A stretch of 64,000 nucleotides of DNA from Rufibacter hautae (GCF_008271695.1 NZ_VKKY01000002.1:1178001-1242000); one strand, 5' to 3'; shown: positions 17,440 to 26,397, counted from the first letter of the stretch. The notes: a model not told the origin generated them from the letters alone. Translations and numbers: made by a program.

Positions 17440-18537
17440 ATGACGAAGATTAAAGAAGTGGTGCAGGTGCTGGAGCGGTACGCGCCCCCCGCCTATCAGG
17501 AATCTTATGACAACGCCTTGCTGCAGATCGGGGATCCCGAGGCAACCGTGACCGGCGTACTGGTTACGTTGGATTGTACCCTGGAGGTAGTGCAGGAAGC
17601 CGTGGACCGCGGCTGCAACCTTATTGTGGCGCACCATCCGGTCATCTTCAAGCCGCTCAAAAGCCTCACCGGCAAAACACCGGTAGAGCGCATCCTGCTC
17701 AAAGCACTGCAGCACCAGGTGGCCATTTTCGCCTGCCATACCAACCTGGACCACGTGCACAACGGCGTCAACGCCAAACTCTGCGAAAAGCTGGGCATCC
17801 AAAACCCCAAAGTGCTTTCGCCTAAAACCCAGCTCCTGACCAAACTGGAGACCTATGTGCCACTTGAAGACACCGAGAAAGTACTGGAGGCGCTCCACCA
17901 GGCGGGCGCCGGACAGATTGGCGAGTACACCGACTGCAGCTTCCGGATAACGGGTACAGGCCGGTTCACGCCTTCGCCCCAGGCCAATCCGCACATCGGC
18001 GAACCCTGCAAAACCGAGGAAACCATTGAGAACAAGATTGAGGTGATCTTCCCCACCTTCAAGCAGAACCAGATCATGCGGGCTTTGCGGAAGGCGCACT
18101 CCTATGAAGAGGTGGCCCATTACCTGGTGACCCTGCAGAACGAGAACCAGGAAGTAGGCGCCGGCATGGTGGGTGAACTAGAGGAAGCGCTCTCGGCCGA
18201 GGAGTTCGTGCGGCACGTGAAAGAGAAGTTACAGATCTCCACTTTTCGGCATACGGCTTGGCCGCAGAAGCCTATCAAGCGGGTGGCTGTTTGTGGTGGG
18301 GCCGGCAGTTTTCTCATCCGGCAGGCCAAAGCGGCCTCCGCCGATGTTTTCCTCACCGCCGACCTGAAGTACCATGAGTTCTTTGAGGCCTCCAGCCAAA
18401 TGGCGTTGGTAGACGTGGGCCACTACGAAAGCGAAGTTTATACGAAGGAGCTTTTTTATGATATACTTACAAAATCTTTTCCTAATTTTGCGGTTGATTT
18501 GTCATACACTGACACAAATCCCGTAAGACACAGCTAA
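17440..18537 (+). CDS. Nif3-like dinuclear metal centre protein (YqfO/YbgI family)
   Basis: A 365-residue member of the NIF3 family, often labelled GTP cyclohydrolase I type 2 although activity is uncertain. Metal ligands are visible in VAHHPVIF (His65, His66) and ACHTNLDHVHNG (His107, Asp112), with a C-terminal DVGHYESE. The length of 365 matches the long form with an inserted PII/CutA-like domain (~130-235, ETYVPLEDTEKVLEALHQAGAGQIGEYTDCSF). It is cytoplasmic. The zinc-ribbon coiled-coil gene starts 7 nt downstream, an arrangement conserved in many bacteria, so the two probably form an operon. Divergent from lpxK with a 60-nt spacer. Confidence 0.9.
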   Translation: MTKIKEVVQVLERYAPPAYQESYDNALLQIGDPEATVTGVLVTLDCTLEVVQEAVDRGCNLIVAHHPVIFKPLKSLTGKTPVERILLKALQHQVAIFACHTNLDHVHNGVNAKLCEKLGIQNPKVLSPKTQLLTKLETYVPLEDTEKVLEALHQAGAGQIGEYTDCSFRITGTGRFTPSPQANPHIGEPCKTEETIENKIEVIFPTFKQNQIMRALRKAHSYEEVAHYLVTLQNENQEVGAGMVGELEEALSAEEFVRHVKEKLQISTFRHTAWPQKPIKRVAVCGGAGSFLIRQAKAASADVFLTADLKYHEFFEASSQMALVDVGHYESEVYTKELFYDILTKSFPNFAVDLSYTDTNPVRHS

Positions 18538-18544
18538 ATTATAC

Positions 18545-19279
18545 ATGGAAAGTACTGTAGCAAGTAAGTTAGATGCACTTCTAAGACTTCAGAGCTTAGA
18601 TTCTCAATTGGACAAGATTCTACAAATTAGAGGCGACCTTCCGGAAGAGGTTCGTGACCTGGAAGATGAGATTGCCGGCTACCAAGTACGCGTAAGCAAA
18701 TTTGATGACGAGATCGCTGAGTTGCAACAAGCCATCGCCAACCGCAAACAAGGCATCAAAGACGCTGAGAAACTGATCAAGAAATACGAAGAGCAACAGG
18801 AGAATGTGCGTAACAACCGCGAGTTTGACGCCATCACCAAAGAGATTGAACTTCAGAAACTGGAAATCCAGATCAACGAGAAAAAAATTCGTGAGGCTAA
18901 TTTCCAGATAGAGCAGAAAAACCAGGAAATCCAGGAAACCAAAAACCGCCTGGAAGAGCGCCAGAAAGACCTCAACACCAAGAATGCCGAGTTGCAGGTG
19001 ATGGTGAACGAGAGCGAGGCAGACGAGCGCAAGCTCAACGAGGAGAAGGAAGAAGCCATGACGCACATTGAAGAGCGCCTTCTTTTCGCCTACAACAGAA
19101 TCCGCAAGAACGTACGCAATGGCCTGGCTGTGGTAACCGTTAAGCGCGATGCCTGCGGCGGATGCTTCAACACCGTTCCCCCACAGCGTCAGTCTGACAT
19201 TGCTGCCCACAAAAAAATCACCGTATGTGAGCACTGCGGCCGTATTCTGGCCGATGTGGAGCAGAAAGCTATCGTGTAA
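18545..19279 (+). CDS. C4-type zinc-ribbon coiled-coil protein (DUF164/CdsZ-like)
   Basis: A 244-residue protein with an almost continuous antiparallel coiled coil (residues ~5-185, rich in Glu, Lys, Gln) and a C-terminal zinc ribbon with CGGC (203-206) and CEHC (228-231). This is the classic DUF164 architecture. Related proteins have been implicated in nucleic-acid or ribosome-linked functions, but the role here is unknown. It directly follows the Nif3-like gene and is followed by a good terminator, so the pair forms a two-gene operon. Confidence 0.88.
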   Translation: MESTVASKLDALLRLQSLDSQLDKILQIRGDLPEEVRDLEDEIAGYQVRVSKFDDEIAELQQAIANRKQGIKDAEKLIKKYEEQQENVRNNREFDAITKEIELQKLEIQINEKKIREANFQIEQKNQEIQETKNRLEERQKDLNTKNAELQVMVNESEADERKLNEEKEEAMTHIEERLLFAYNRIRKNVRNGLAVVTVKRDACGGCFNTVPPQRQSDIAAHKKITVCEHCGRILADVEQKAIV

Positions 19280-19303
19280 ACAGACAAATAGGTTTATATA
19301 GTG

Positions 19304-19334
19304 AAAAGGATGGTGTGACTACCATCCTTTTTTT
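19304..19334 (+). terminator. Terminator of the nif3/zinc-ribbon operon
   Basis: AAAAGGATGGT pairs with ACCATCCTTTT around a 6-nt loop, with a T run. Confidence 0.85.
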
Positions 19335-19389
19335 ATGCCTGTTCCTTTGTCTCTTTCAGGTGGACGACTTGCGTTTGTCTCTTGTATCC

Positions 19390-19424
19390 GATTTTAGCTC
19401 GTTTTTGAAAAATAGCCTTGAAAC
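19390..19424. repeat. Dispersed palindrome R1, copy 5
   Basis: GATTTTAGCTCGTTTTTG then AAAAATAGCCTTGAAAC. Confidence 0.65.
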
Positions 19425-19481
19425 GGCAGTAAGGTTATCCTACCGCCAACTCAAACTACAAATCCCCAGGTAGAAACTCCT

Positions 19482-19489
19482 TATATTTG
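19482..19489 (+). promoter_or_regulatory. -7 promoter box of pabB
   Basis: TATATTTG matches TAnnTTTG 28 nt before ATG 19518. The upstream TTG box is not clear. Confidence 0.45.
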
Positions 19490-19517
19490 TCGCCTGATTT
19501 CTCTTTCAGTTGCCGCC

Positions 19518-20810
19518 ATGCGCCAATTCACCTTGCCCTTTGCCTCGCTCCCGGTTTCTGTTCTTCTCTGGAAACAGCAGGCCTTGGCATGGGCAACCCA
19601 GCAGCACGAGGTAGTGGCCTACTATGAACCCAATAACATTGCCTACCGCCACCGCCCCTTCACCAACATGTTGGGCCTTCGCCGCCGGAGAAGCCCGGAG
19701 GACATTACCTCTTGGACTGCGCTGCAGGAAAATTTGCGCCTCAAACGGGAAACGCCCTTATTCGGATTTCTGACCTATGACCTTAAAAATGGCTTGGAGC
19801 AACTGCACAGCCAGCACCCAGATTACGTAGGCTTTCCTGAACTGTACTTCTTCCAGCCCGAGACCTGGCTCCTCTGGACTGAGGATACCGTTACCATCCA
19901 CTCCAGCGTGGAAGATCCGGAGGTGATTGCCAAAGCCATCGAAAGCACCCCGATTTCAGCCTCCTTTTCCCAAAACAGTATCAAAACGCAGCCGCGGGTT
20001 TCTAGGGAAGTTTACCTGCAGGACGTGGAAAGTCTTCGGCAGCACATTTTGGAGGGCGATGTGTACGAGGTGAATTATTGCCAGGAGTTCTACGCCGAAG
20101 CTGTTTCGCTGGACCCGCTCCCACTCTTCTGGAAACTGAATGCCGCCTCTCCCACCCCATTTGCAGGATTTCTTAAGCTAGAAGGTCATTACTTGGTGTG
20201 TGCCAGCCCGGAAAGGTTCTTGAAGAAAGAGGGCAACCTGCTCATTTCTCAGCCAATCAAAGGCACTATTCGGCGCGGCAAAACTCCTGAAGAAGACCAA
20301 AGCCAGAGGACTGAACTGGCAACCAGTGAGAAGGAACAGGCCGAGAACATGATGATCGTGGACCTGGTGCGGAATGACTTGAACCGGGTGGCCGAAACCG
20401 GTACGGTACAGGTGGAGGAACTGTTTGGTTTGTACGGATTCCAGTACGTATGGCAGATGATCTCCACTGTTACCGGCCAGATTCCGGAAGGTGTGAAGGA
20501 AGTAGAAATCCTGAAGGCCACCTTCCCGATGGGCAGTATGACAGGCGCGCCTAAAATTAGGGCACTGGAGTTGATTGAACAATACGAGAAAACCAAACGC
20601 GGCCTCTACTCCGGCTCTTTCGGGTACTTCCTGCCCAACGGTGACTTTGACTTCAACGTGGTAATCCGCAGTTTGCAGTACAACGGTCAGACGGGCTATC
20701 TCTCTTTTGAGGTAGGCAGTGCCATCACCTATGACTCAGACCCCGAGCAGGAGTACCAGGAATGCCTATTGAAAGCCGCCGCTATTAAGAACGTGCTGGA
20801 AAACCTGTAA
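19518..20810 (+). CDS. pabB: Aminodeoxychorismate synthase component I (PabB-like)
   Basis: A 430-residue chorismate-binding enzyme. The motif PIKGT (Lys near 246) is characteristic of aminodeoxychorismate synthases, in which the Lys acts as nucleophile; anthranilate synthases have PIAGT. Other landmarks are YEVNYCQEF (substrate-binding region), EKEQAENMMIVDLVRNDL and FPMGSMTGAPKIRALELI. The enzyme adds ammonia to chorismate on the way to p-aminobenzoate and folate. No PabA amidotransferase gene or PabC lyase gene adjoins, so the partner is elsewhere. Monocistronic with its own promoter. The N-terminal ~100 residues are less conserved, as usual. Confidence 0.85.
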   Translation: MRQFTLPFASLPVSVLLWKQQALAWATQQHEVVAYYEPNNIAYRHRPFTNMLGLRRRRSPEDITSWTALQENLRLKRETPLFGFLTYDLKNGLEQLHSQHPDYVGFPELYFFQPETWLLWTEDTVTIHSSVEDPEVIAKAIESTPISASFSQNSIKTQPRVSREVYLQDVESLRQHILEGDVYEVNYCQEFYAEAVSLDPLPLFWKLNAASPTPFAGFLKLEGHYLVCASPERFLKKEGNLLISQPIKGTIRRGKTPEEDQSQRTELATSEKEQAENMMIVDLVRNDLNRVAETGTVQVEELFGLYGFQYVWQMISTVTGQIPEGVKEVEILKATFPMGSMTGAPKIRALELIEQYEKTKRGLYSGSFGYFLPNGDFDFNVVIRSLQYNGQTGYLSFEVGSAITYDSDPEQEYQECLLKAAAIKNVLENL

Positions 20811-20859
20811 CCACAGCTGGTACTTACGCAGTTTCTTGCCTAGAATTTTCCAGGCTGGC

Positions 20860-20894
20860 ATTTAGCGGCTGTTTTTAAGAAACAAGCCTCTTTT
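20860..20894. repeat. Dispersed palindrome R1, copy 6
   Basis: ATTTAGCGGCTGTTTTTAAG, then AAACAAGCCTC; right arm eroded after that. Confidence 0.6.
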
Positions 20895-20943
20895 TGCCTT
20901 TAAAATATTACCTGCCATTCTGTCACAAACGGGTGAATATGCT

Positions 20944-20951
20944 TATCTTTG
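20944..20951 (+). promoter_or_regulatory. -7 promoter box of miaB
   Basis: TATCTTTG ends 18 nt before ATG 20970. An alternative TTG start at 20949 lies inside this box and is therefore unlikely. Confidence 0.5.
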
Positions 20952-20969
20952 TGTTTTTACTTGCAAGCT

Positions 20970-22403
20970 ATGCACGCACCCATTCTGGACTTAGACTTCA
21001 TTGATAACCGCACGCCGGAACAAGCTGCCGCGTGTGACACCAAAGTAACGGTTGATTCCAACACCGGACGCCAGCGGAAACTCTACATAGAGAGCTACGG
21101 CTGCCAGATGAATTTCTCTGACAGTGAGATCGTTTCCTCTATTTTGTTTGAAGCCGGCTTTGACACAACGTCAGAGGTGACCAACGCTGACCTGGTGTTG
21201 CTGAACACCTGCTCCATCAGGGAGAAGGCCGAACAGACCGTGCGGCACCGTCTTACGCAGCTGCAACATTTGAAGAAGAAGAAACCAGGCTTGGTGGTAG
21301 GTGTGCTGGGTTGTATGGCCGAGCGCCTGAAAAAGAACCTGCTGGAAGAAGAGAAAATGGTGGACCTGGTGGTAGGCCCTGACGCGTACCGCGACCTTCC
21401 CTCTCTTATCAATGAGGTAGACGGCGGCCAGAAAGCGGTGAACGTGCTGCTCTCCCGCGAGGAAACCTACGCCGACATCAACCCGATCCGTTTGAACAGC
21501 AACGGTGTGAGCGCCTTCGTGTCTATCATGCGGGGTTGCGACAACATGTGCTCTTTCTGCGTGGTACCGTTCACCCGGGGCCGCGAACGCTCCCGCGATG
21601 CCCATTCCATCGTACGCGAGGCCCAAGAACTGGTGAACCAGGGCTACAAAGAAGTGACCCTGTTGGGCCAGAACGTGGACTCCTACAAATGGGCCTCCGA
21701 GGATGGTTTAGAGCGCGTGAACTTCGCCCAACTCTTGGAGATGGTAGCGTTGATTAGCCCAGATCTGCGGGTAAGGTTCTCTACCTCCCACCCCAAAGAC
21801 ATTACAGATGACGTGCTGTACACCATGAAGAAGTACGACAACATCTGCAAATACATCCACTTGCCGGCCCAGAGTGGCAACTCGCGCGTGCTGGAGCTCA
21901 TGAACCGCACCTATGACCGTGCCTGGTACATGGAGCGCATAGACGCCATTCGGCGGATTTTGGGCGTGGAATGCGGAATTTCCACGGATATGATCTCTGG
22001 TTTCTGCTCTGAAACCGAAGAAGAGCATCAGGACACCCTGTCGCTTATTGATTACGTGCAGTATGACTACGCCTACATGTTTTTCTACTCCGAGCGCCCC
22101 GGCACGTTGGCGGCCCGAAAGCTGAAGGACGATGTTCCTTTAGAGACGAAGAAGCGTCGACTGCAGGAGATAATTGACAAGCAGCGCTTCTACTCGTTGG
22201 AGCGGAATAAACTGGATGTAGGCAAGGTGTCAAAAGTGCTGGTTGAAAACTTCTCCAAGCGTTCAGACGACATGCTCAGCGGCCGCAACGACCAGAACAA
22301 AGTGGTGATCTTCCCCAAGATGCACTTCCAGAAAGGCGACTACGTGAACGTGCTCATCACTGACTGCTCCGTAGGTACCTTGTTCGGGGAACCCGTTTTA
22401 TAA
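20970..22403 (+). CDS. miaB: tRNA-2-methylthio-N6-dimethylallyladenosine synthase MiaB
   Basis: A 477-residue radical-SAM methylthiotransferase that turns i6A37 into ms2i6A37 in UNN-decoding tRNAs. The N-terminal domain has [12 protein letters not shown] and NTCSIRE. The radical-SAM motif is [10 protein letters not shown] (Cys190, Cys194, Cys197). The C-terminal TRAM domain ([14 protein letters not shown] onward) is present. GCQMN and the TRAM sequence distinguish it from MtaB at 2669. ATG 20970 is chosen over the in-frame TTG 20949, which overlaps the promoter. It heads the conserved order miaB / sigma-54 activator / lptE / TPR / secG / groESL. MiaE at 13504 acts on its product. Confidence 0.95.
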   Translation: MHAPILDLDFIDNRTPEQAAACDTKVTVDSNTGRQRKLYIESYGCQMNFSDSEIVSSILFEAGFDTTSEVTNADLVLLNTCSIREKAEQTVRHRLTQLQHLKKKKPGLVVGVLGCMAERLKKNLLEEEKMVDLVVGPDAYRDLPSLINEVDGGQKAVNVLLSREETYADINPIRLNSNGVSAFVSIMRGCDNMCSFCVVPFTRGRERSRDAHSIVREAQELVNQGYKEVTLLGQNVDSYKWASEDGLERVNFAQLLEMVALISPDLRVRFSTSHPKDITDDVLYTMKKYDNICKYIHLPAQSGNSRVLELMNRTYDRAWYMERIDAIRRILGVECGISTDMISGFCSETEEEHQDTLSLIDYVQYDYAYMFFYSERPGTLAARKLKDDVPLETKKRRLQEIIDKQRFYSLERNKLDVGKVSKVLVENFSKRSDDMLSGRNDQNKVVIFPKMHFQKGDYVNVLITDCSVGTLFGEPVL

Positions 22404-22480
22404 TGTGCTAATTATTAATTTATTAGTGTGCTATTCTTAAACCTTAATAGCACATCGGCACATTCAACCATTAGCACATT
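22402..22480. repeat. Nested inverted repeats based on TGTGCTAAT
   Basis: Outer arms AATGTGCTAAT (22402-22412) and ATTAGCACATT (22470-22480). Inner arms TGTGCTATT (22427-22435) and AATAGCACA (22446-22454). They fill the miaB-activator gap and start inside the miaB stop codon. Confidence 0.85.
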
Positions 22481-22485
22481 AACGA

Positions 22486-23754
22486 ATGCGTGATATTGAG
22501 ATACAATCGGTGAAGCAGCGGTTTGGCATCATCGGGAACTCACCTTTGCTAAACTACGCCATCCAGGTGGCGGTGCAGGTGGCTCCTACTGACATGACCG
22601 TGCTCATTACCGGTGAAAGCGGCAGCGGGAAAGAATCCTTCTCCAAAATTATTCATCACCTGAGCCCGCGCAAGCACGGCCAGTTCATCGCCATTAACTG
22701 CGGCGCCATCCCAGAGGGCACCATCGATTCAGAATTGTTCGGGCACGAGAAAGGCTCCTTCACTGGGGCCGCTGAAGCCCGGAAAGGGTATTTTGAGGTG
22801 ACCAACGGCGGGACCATCTTTTTGGATGAGATCGGGGAAATGCCCCTGGGAACGCAGGCCCGTTTGCTGCGCGTGCTGGAGAACGGCGAGTTCATCAAGG
22901 TAGGTTCTTCCAAAGTGCAGAAGACCGATGTACGCGTGGTGGCGGCTACGAACGTAAACCTGATGCAGGCCGTGGAGCGGGGTCAGTTCCGTGAGGACCT
23001 TTATTACCGCCTTAATACCGTGCCTATCACGGTACCACCATTGCGCGAACGCGGCGAGGACACGCACCTCCTGTTCCGTAAATTTGCCAGCGATTTTGCC
23101 GAGCGTTACCATGTAAAGCCCATCACCTTGCAACCCGATGCGGTGCAGGAATTGCTGCGTTACCGCTTTCCGGGCAACATCAGGCAGCTGAAGAACATCG
23201 TGGAGCAGATTTCGGTGTTGGAGTACGAGCGCGAGATCAATGGCGCTACCCTGCGCAAATACCTCCCGCAGGAACAGCAGAACCAATTGCCCGCCCTCTT
23301 CCACCCCAACGCACCGGCAGACGGCGCTGGCGGAATCTCTGAGCGGGACCTGCTTTACAAGGTCTTGTTTGACATGCGCAAAGACATGAACGACCTGAAG
23401 CAGGTGGTGTTTGACCTGCTCTCGCACCAGCAAGAGGATGCGGAACTTCTCAAGAACAATCGGCATTTGTTTGAGGAGATGGGGCCGTACGAGCAACCCG
23501 TGTACCGCGCCCCAGACCGCCGCGACGGTTACATGCTCTCCGTAGACGAACCAGAGGAATACGAGGACAAAGTAGAAGACATCTCCCATGAGACCGAAGA
23601 AGAAAGTCTTTCTTTGGAGCACAAGGAAAAGGAAATGATCTTGAAAGCGTTAAAGAAGCATGGGAACAAACGGAAATACGCCGCCAAAGACCTGGGCATC
23701 TCAGAACGCACCTTGTACCGAAAATTAAAACAATACGACCTTGAAGACCTATAA
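22486..23754 (+). CDS. Sigma-54-dependent activator without receiver domain (AAA+/Fis)
   Basis: A 422-residue NtrC-like activator. The AAA+ domain starts almost at once: Walker A GESGSGKE (44-51), the sigma-54 contact loop GSFTGA (90-95, usually GAFTGA) and Walker B IFLDEIGEM near 110-118. A linker with a helical segment (ERDLLYKVLFDMRKDMNDLKQVVFDLL, ~285-325) precedes a Fis-type helix-turn-helix (GNKRKYAAKDLGISERTLYRKL, ~390-418). There is no receiver, PAS or GAF domain, so its activity is controlled by abundance or a partner rather than phosphorylation. Its last 14 nt overlap the proposed lptE start, indicating translational coupling. A matching sigma-54-like site lies upstream of groES. 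Targets are unproven. Confidence 0.9.
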   Translation: MRDIEIQSVKQRFGIIGNSPLLNYAIQVAVQVAPTDMTVLITGESGSGKESFSKIIHHLSPRKHGQFIAINCGAIPEGTIDSELFGHEKGSFTGAAEARKGYFEVTNGGTIFLDEIGEMPLGTQARLLRVLENGEFIKVGSSKVQKTDVRVVAATNVNLMQAVERGQFREDLYYRLNTVPITVPPLRERGEDTHLLFRKFASDFAERYHVKPITLQPDAVQELLRYRFPGNIRQLKNIVEQISVLEYEREINGATLRKYLPQEQQNQLPALFHPNAPADGAGGISERDLLYKVLFDMRKDMNDLKQVVFDLLSHQQEDAELLKNNRHLFEEMGPYEQPVYRAPDRRDGYMLSVDEPEEYEDKVEDISHETEEESLSLEHKEKEMILKALKKHGNKRKYAAKDLGISERTLYRKLKQYDLEDL

Positions 23755-24277
23755 CCCTTTGAAGTACCTTCTCCTGCTCTGCCTGCCATTGCTGCTGAGC
23801 GGCTGCTATTCTTTTACAGGCACCAACATCTCGCCGGAGGTGAAAAGCATTTCCATCACCAACTTCAACAACGCCTCCGGTCAGGGACCATCTAACCTAC
23901 AGCAGTTTGTAACCGAGGACTTCAAGGATTACTTCCAGCGGAACACCAACCTGCGGATTTTGCCACAAGCCGGCGACCTGCAGATTGAAGGCCAGATCCT
24001 GAGCTATACCTTCAGCCCGGCGGCTATCCAGCGCAGCGATATCCCTACCGGGAGCAACATCGGGTTGGACCAGGCCGGTGCTAACCGTCTGACTATTGTC
24101 GTGCAGATCAACTACACCGACACCAAGAACCCCACGAACAACTTTGACCAAAGCTTCTCCGGTTTCGCCGATTTTCCTCCTTCCCTGGATATCAACCAGA
24201 TAAGCCAGGCGCAGATCAGGCAAATCACAGAACGCATTATCTACAGCGTTTTTACCAAAACGGTAGCAAATTGGTAA
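23741..24277 (+). CDS. lptE: LPS-assembly lipoprotein LptE
   Basis: A 178-residue lipoprotein with signal YLLLLCLPLLLSGC and lipidation at the Cys of LSGC. The mature domain (SFTGTNISPEVKSISITNFNN, LQQFVTEDFKDYFQRNTNLRIL, GQILSYTFSPAAIQ) matches the Bacteroidota LptE family, which plugs the LptD barrel and helps insert LPS into the outer leaflet. The start is a TTG, either 23741 (overlapping the activator gene) or 23759 (4 nt after its stop); both leave the signal intact. Lies between the activator and the TPR gene. lptD is not in the window. Confidence 0.85.
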   Translation: MKTYNPLKYLLLLCLPLLLSGCYSFTGTNISPEVKSISITNFNNASGQGPSNLQQFVTEDFKDYFQRNTNLRILPQAGDLQIEGQILSYTFSPAAIQRSDIPTGSNIGLDQAGANRLTIVVQINYTDTKNPTNNFDQSFSGFADFPPSLDINQISQAQIRQITERIIYSVFTKTVANW

Positions 24278-24278
24278 G

Positions 24279-24286
24279 TATCTTTG
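24279..24286 (+). promoter_or_regulatory. -7 box candidate for the TPR/secG unit
   Basis: TATCTTTG directly after the lptE stop, 111 nt before ATG 24398. A hairpin (CACTGAAA 24302-24309 with TTTCAGTG 24317-24324) in the would-be leader may be an attenuator or part of an lptE terminator. Confidence 0.35.
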
Positions 24287-24397
24287 CAGAACCAAAAAAG
24301 GCACTGAAAACATAAATTTCAGTGTCTTTGTCCTGTATTTCCCTAATAACTAGTAATTTGAGCTTGCCGGCTTCTCGGCAGTGCATCCACAAGTTTC

Positions 24398-25978
24398 ATG
24401 AACAAAGCGGCGTTTTTAAATATTGTCCGGCAGGTTGCCCCTATCCAGGACCAGGAAGTTGATGACCTGGAGCGCTTGGTGGTGTCTTTCCCGTACTGCC
24501 AGACCGCCCATGTTCTGCTGGCCAAGGCGGCCCATGACCGGGGCAGCATGCTCTCAACCCAGAAACTGAGAAGAGCCGCCGCTCATGTTTCTAACCGGCA
24601 GTTACTGAAGCAATTGGTATACGCCACCCCTTCGGTAGAGGAAACTCCTACCTATGTAGAAGAGGAACTGGAGACTTCTAACCATTCTGTTTCTGGTCAG
24701 ATTTTAGAAAATGAGCCACAAAACGAGGTGTTGGCTTATGAGGAAGAACCTGAAGTACTTGCTGCTGAGCCTGAAACCGATGCCGTAGAAACTCCTCTCC
24801 TTCTAAATGAGGAGTTGGAGGAGTCAATTGTTGACCTTGCGCCAGTTGCAGAGGAGACCTTTGATGCGCTTGCAGTAGAGGAACCAGCGTTAGACTTCAC
24901 TGAAGCTGAGCAAGAATCAGTTTATGTTCCTGTACCGGATGAGGCAAATGAACCTAGGCCTGAGCAACCAGAAATTGAGCTAGAGGCACCTGTTATTAAA
25001 GAGGAATCAGCGCTCGTAGAAGAAATCACTTCAGAAGACAATGTGTCTGAACCTGAGGCTTCGTTGGTTGAAGAACCAGAAATGGCCTTCGAGTCAGAAG
25101 CCATAGCAACTTCTGCAGAGGTGGAAGAAGACATTGAGGTGGACGTAGACGTGGATGTTTCTCTCTCTGAGGAAGAAGACAATTTGGATGAGTTGCTGGA
25201 GCTGATTCAGATCAGTAGCCTTGCCTCTTTCAGTGCGCCCATACCCAGCGTAGACCTTTCGCATGAAGAAATTGTCTCAGAGCTAACCTCGACCGGAGAC
25301 ACTTCCTATACTGAAGAAGAGACTGCCTTACTGGCCGCTACCTTGCCTCCGCATGGCGTGGCCCTCACCGGCAAAGAAGAGGATAAAGGCTTAAGCGCTT
25401 ACCTGGAGATTGCCGAACTGGACTCCTTGTATGATACCTCGGGCTATGAGTTTCCTACCTTGAAACTGCCGGAGGTAATCCAGAACCCTGCCGCCCAGGA
25501 GAACCAGGATCCTTACTTGTCCATCTTCACCCAGAACAACTTGGCCTACTGGATGGGCTCCAGCCGTCTGGGAGAGAGTATCCAACTCAAGGATGACCTC
25601 ACCTCGGTAACGCCCTTCTACTTCCAGCCCGAATTGATTCTGGAGCATGTGAAGGAAAAGAACGCGCCGGCACCGGCACCTGAGGTGAGCCCTACCGCCA
25701 AGTTGGACATGCAGCTGGACATCATCAACCAGTTCCTGAAGGCTACGCCCAAGCGGAAAACCCTGGCCAACGCGCAACTCAGCCAGGAGCCGCAGGAAGA
25801 TTTGTCTGCCAAGAGCTCCAAGATCAAGAAGAACCTGGTGTCTGAAAACCTTGCCCTCATCCTCATTAAACAGGGAAAAGGCAAGAAAGCCATCAAAATT
25901 TATGAACAACTTATAGTGAAGTTTCCCGAAAAAAAGAGTTACTTTGCTGAACAAATTGAAAAATTAAGAAACGAATAG
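24398..25978 (+). CDS. TPR-containing protein with long acidic linker, unknown role
   Basis: A 526-residue protein. The N-terminal helical region (FLNIVRQVAPIQDQEVDDLERLV, FPYCQTAHVLLAKAA, ~1-75) is conserved in Bacteroidota. A strongly acidic low-complexity segment (~80-300, rich in Glu, Val, Pro, with an EDIEVDVDVDVSL run) follows. The C-terminal part holds a basic patch (ATPKRKTLANAQ) and one clear TPR unit (ENLALILIKQGKGKKAIKIYEQLIVKFPEK, ~484-513). No signal peptide, so probably cytoplasmic. Codon use in the acidic segment is visibly more AT-rich than around it, as expected for a fast-evolving linker. secG starts 8 nt downstream, suggesting one transcript. Function unknown. Confidence 0.7.
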   Translation: MNKAAFLNIVRQVAPIQDQEVDDLERLVVSFPYCQTAHVLLAKAAHDRGSMLSTQKLRRAAAHVSNRQLLKQLVYATPSVEETPTYVEEELETSNHSVSGQILENEPQNEVLAYEEEPEVLAAEPETDAVETPLLLNEELEESIVDLAPVAEETFDALAVEEPALDFTEAEQESVYVPVPDEANEPRPEQPEIELEAPVIKEESALVEEITSEDNVSEPEASLVEEPEMAFESEAIATSAEVEEDIEVDVDVDVSLSEEEDNLDELLELIQISSLASFSAPIPSVDLSHEEIVSELTSTGDTSYTEEETALLAATLPPHGVALTGKEEDKGLSAYLEIAELDSLYDTSGYEFPTLKLPEVIQNPAAQENQDPYLSIFTQNNLAYWMGSSRLGESIQLKDDLTSVTPFYFQPELILEHVKEKNAPAPAPEVSPTAKLDMQLDIINQFLKATPKRKTLANAQLSQEPQEDLSAKSSKIKKNLVSENLALILIKQGKGKKAIKIYEQLIVKFPEKKSYFAEQIEKLRNE

Positions 25979-25985
25979 TCCAATT

Positions 25986-26369
25986 ATGTACCTTGCTCTG
26001 ATCAGCGTTATTATTTTCCTGTGCGTGCTGTTGGTTTTGGTGGTATTGTCCCAGAACTCCAAAGGCGGCGGATTATCCAGCCAGTTTGGCGGCGGCGGCA
26101 CCAGCCAATTAATGGGTGTGAAACGCACCGGTGACCTTCTTGAGAAGCTTACCTGGGGTTTCGCGATCGGGATCATTGTATTGACTTTGGCTTCTCATAC
26201 TATTGTCAAGGATGGCGCGGGTGCAGATAACCGCACAATCAACGAGCAACGTGCTGGGCAGGCGGCCCCTGCTCCTGCCGCTCCGGCTATCCCGCAGCAA
26301 AACGCTACTCCGGGTACAGCCACCCCTGCTCCGGCAGCTGCCCCAACAGGAGACTCGGCAAATCAATAA
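25986..26369 (+). CDS. secG: Preprotein translocase subunit SecG
   Basis: A 127-residue protein with the SecG fold: first membrane segment ALISVIIFLCVLLVLVVL (~3-20), the conserved cytoplasmic loop QNSKGGGLSSQFGG with TSQLMGVKRT, second segment WGFAIGIIVLTLASH (~59-73), and a Pro/Ala-rich periplasmic tail (~95-127). SecG assists SecYEG in protein export across the inner membrane. Co-transcribed with the TPR gene (8-nt gap) and followed by a terminator, so groESL is separately expressed. Confidence 0.93.
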   Translation: MYLALISVIIFLCVLLVLVVLSQNSKGGGLSSQFGGGGTSQLMGVKRTGDLLEKLTWGFAIGIIVLTLASHTIVKDGAGADNRTINEQRAGQAAPAPAAPAIPQQNATPGTATPAPAAAPTGDSANQ

Positions 26370-26397
26370 CAAAGCCGATACTGACAACCCTTTATTT

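Noticed and set aside
22402-22480. CIRCE heat-shock operator (TTAGCACTC-N9-GAGTGCTAA)
   Set aside because: The ATTAGCACATT blocks look similar but lack the exact CIRCE arms and spacing, and are not next to groESL.
22729-23622. 297-codon minus-strand frame
   Set aside because: Antisense to the sigma-54 activator; no recognisable domain.
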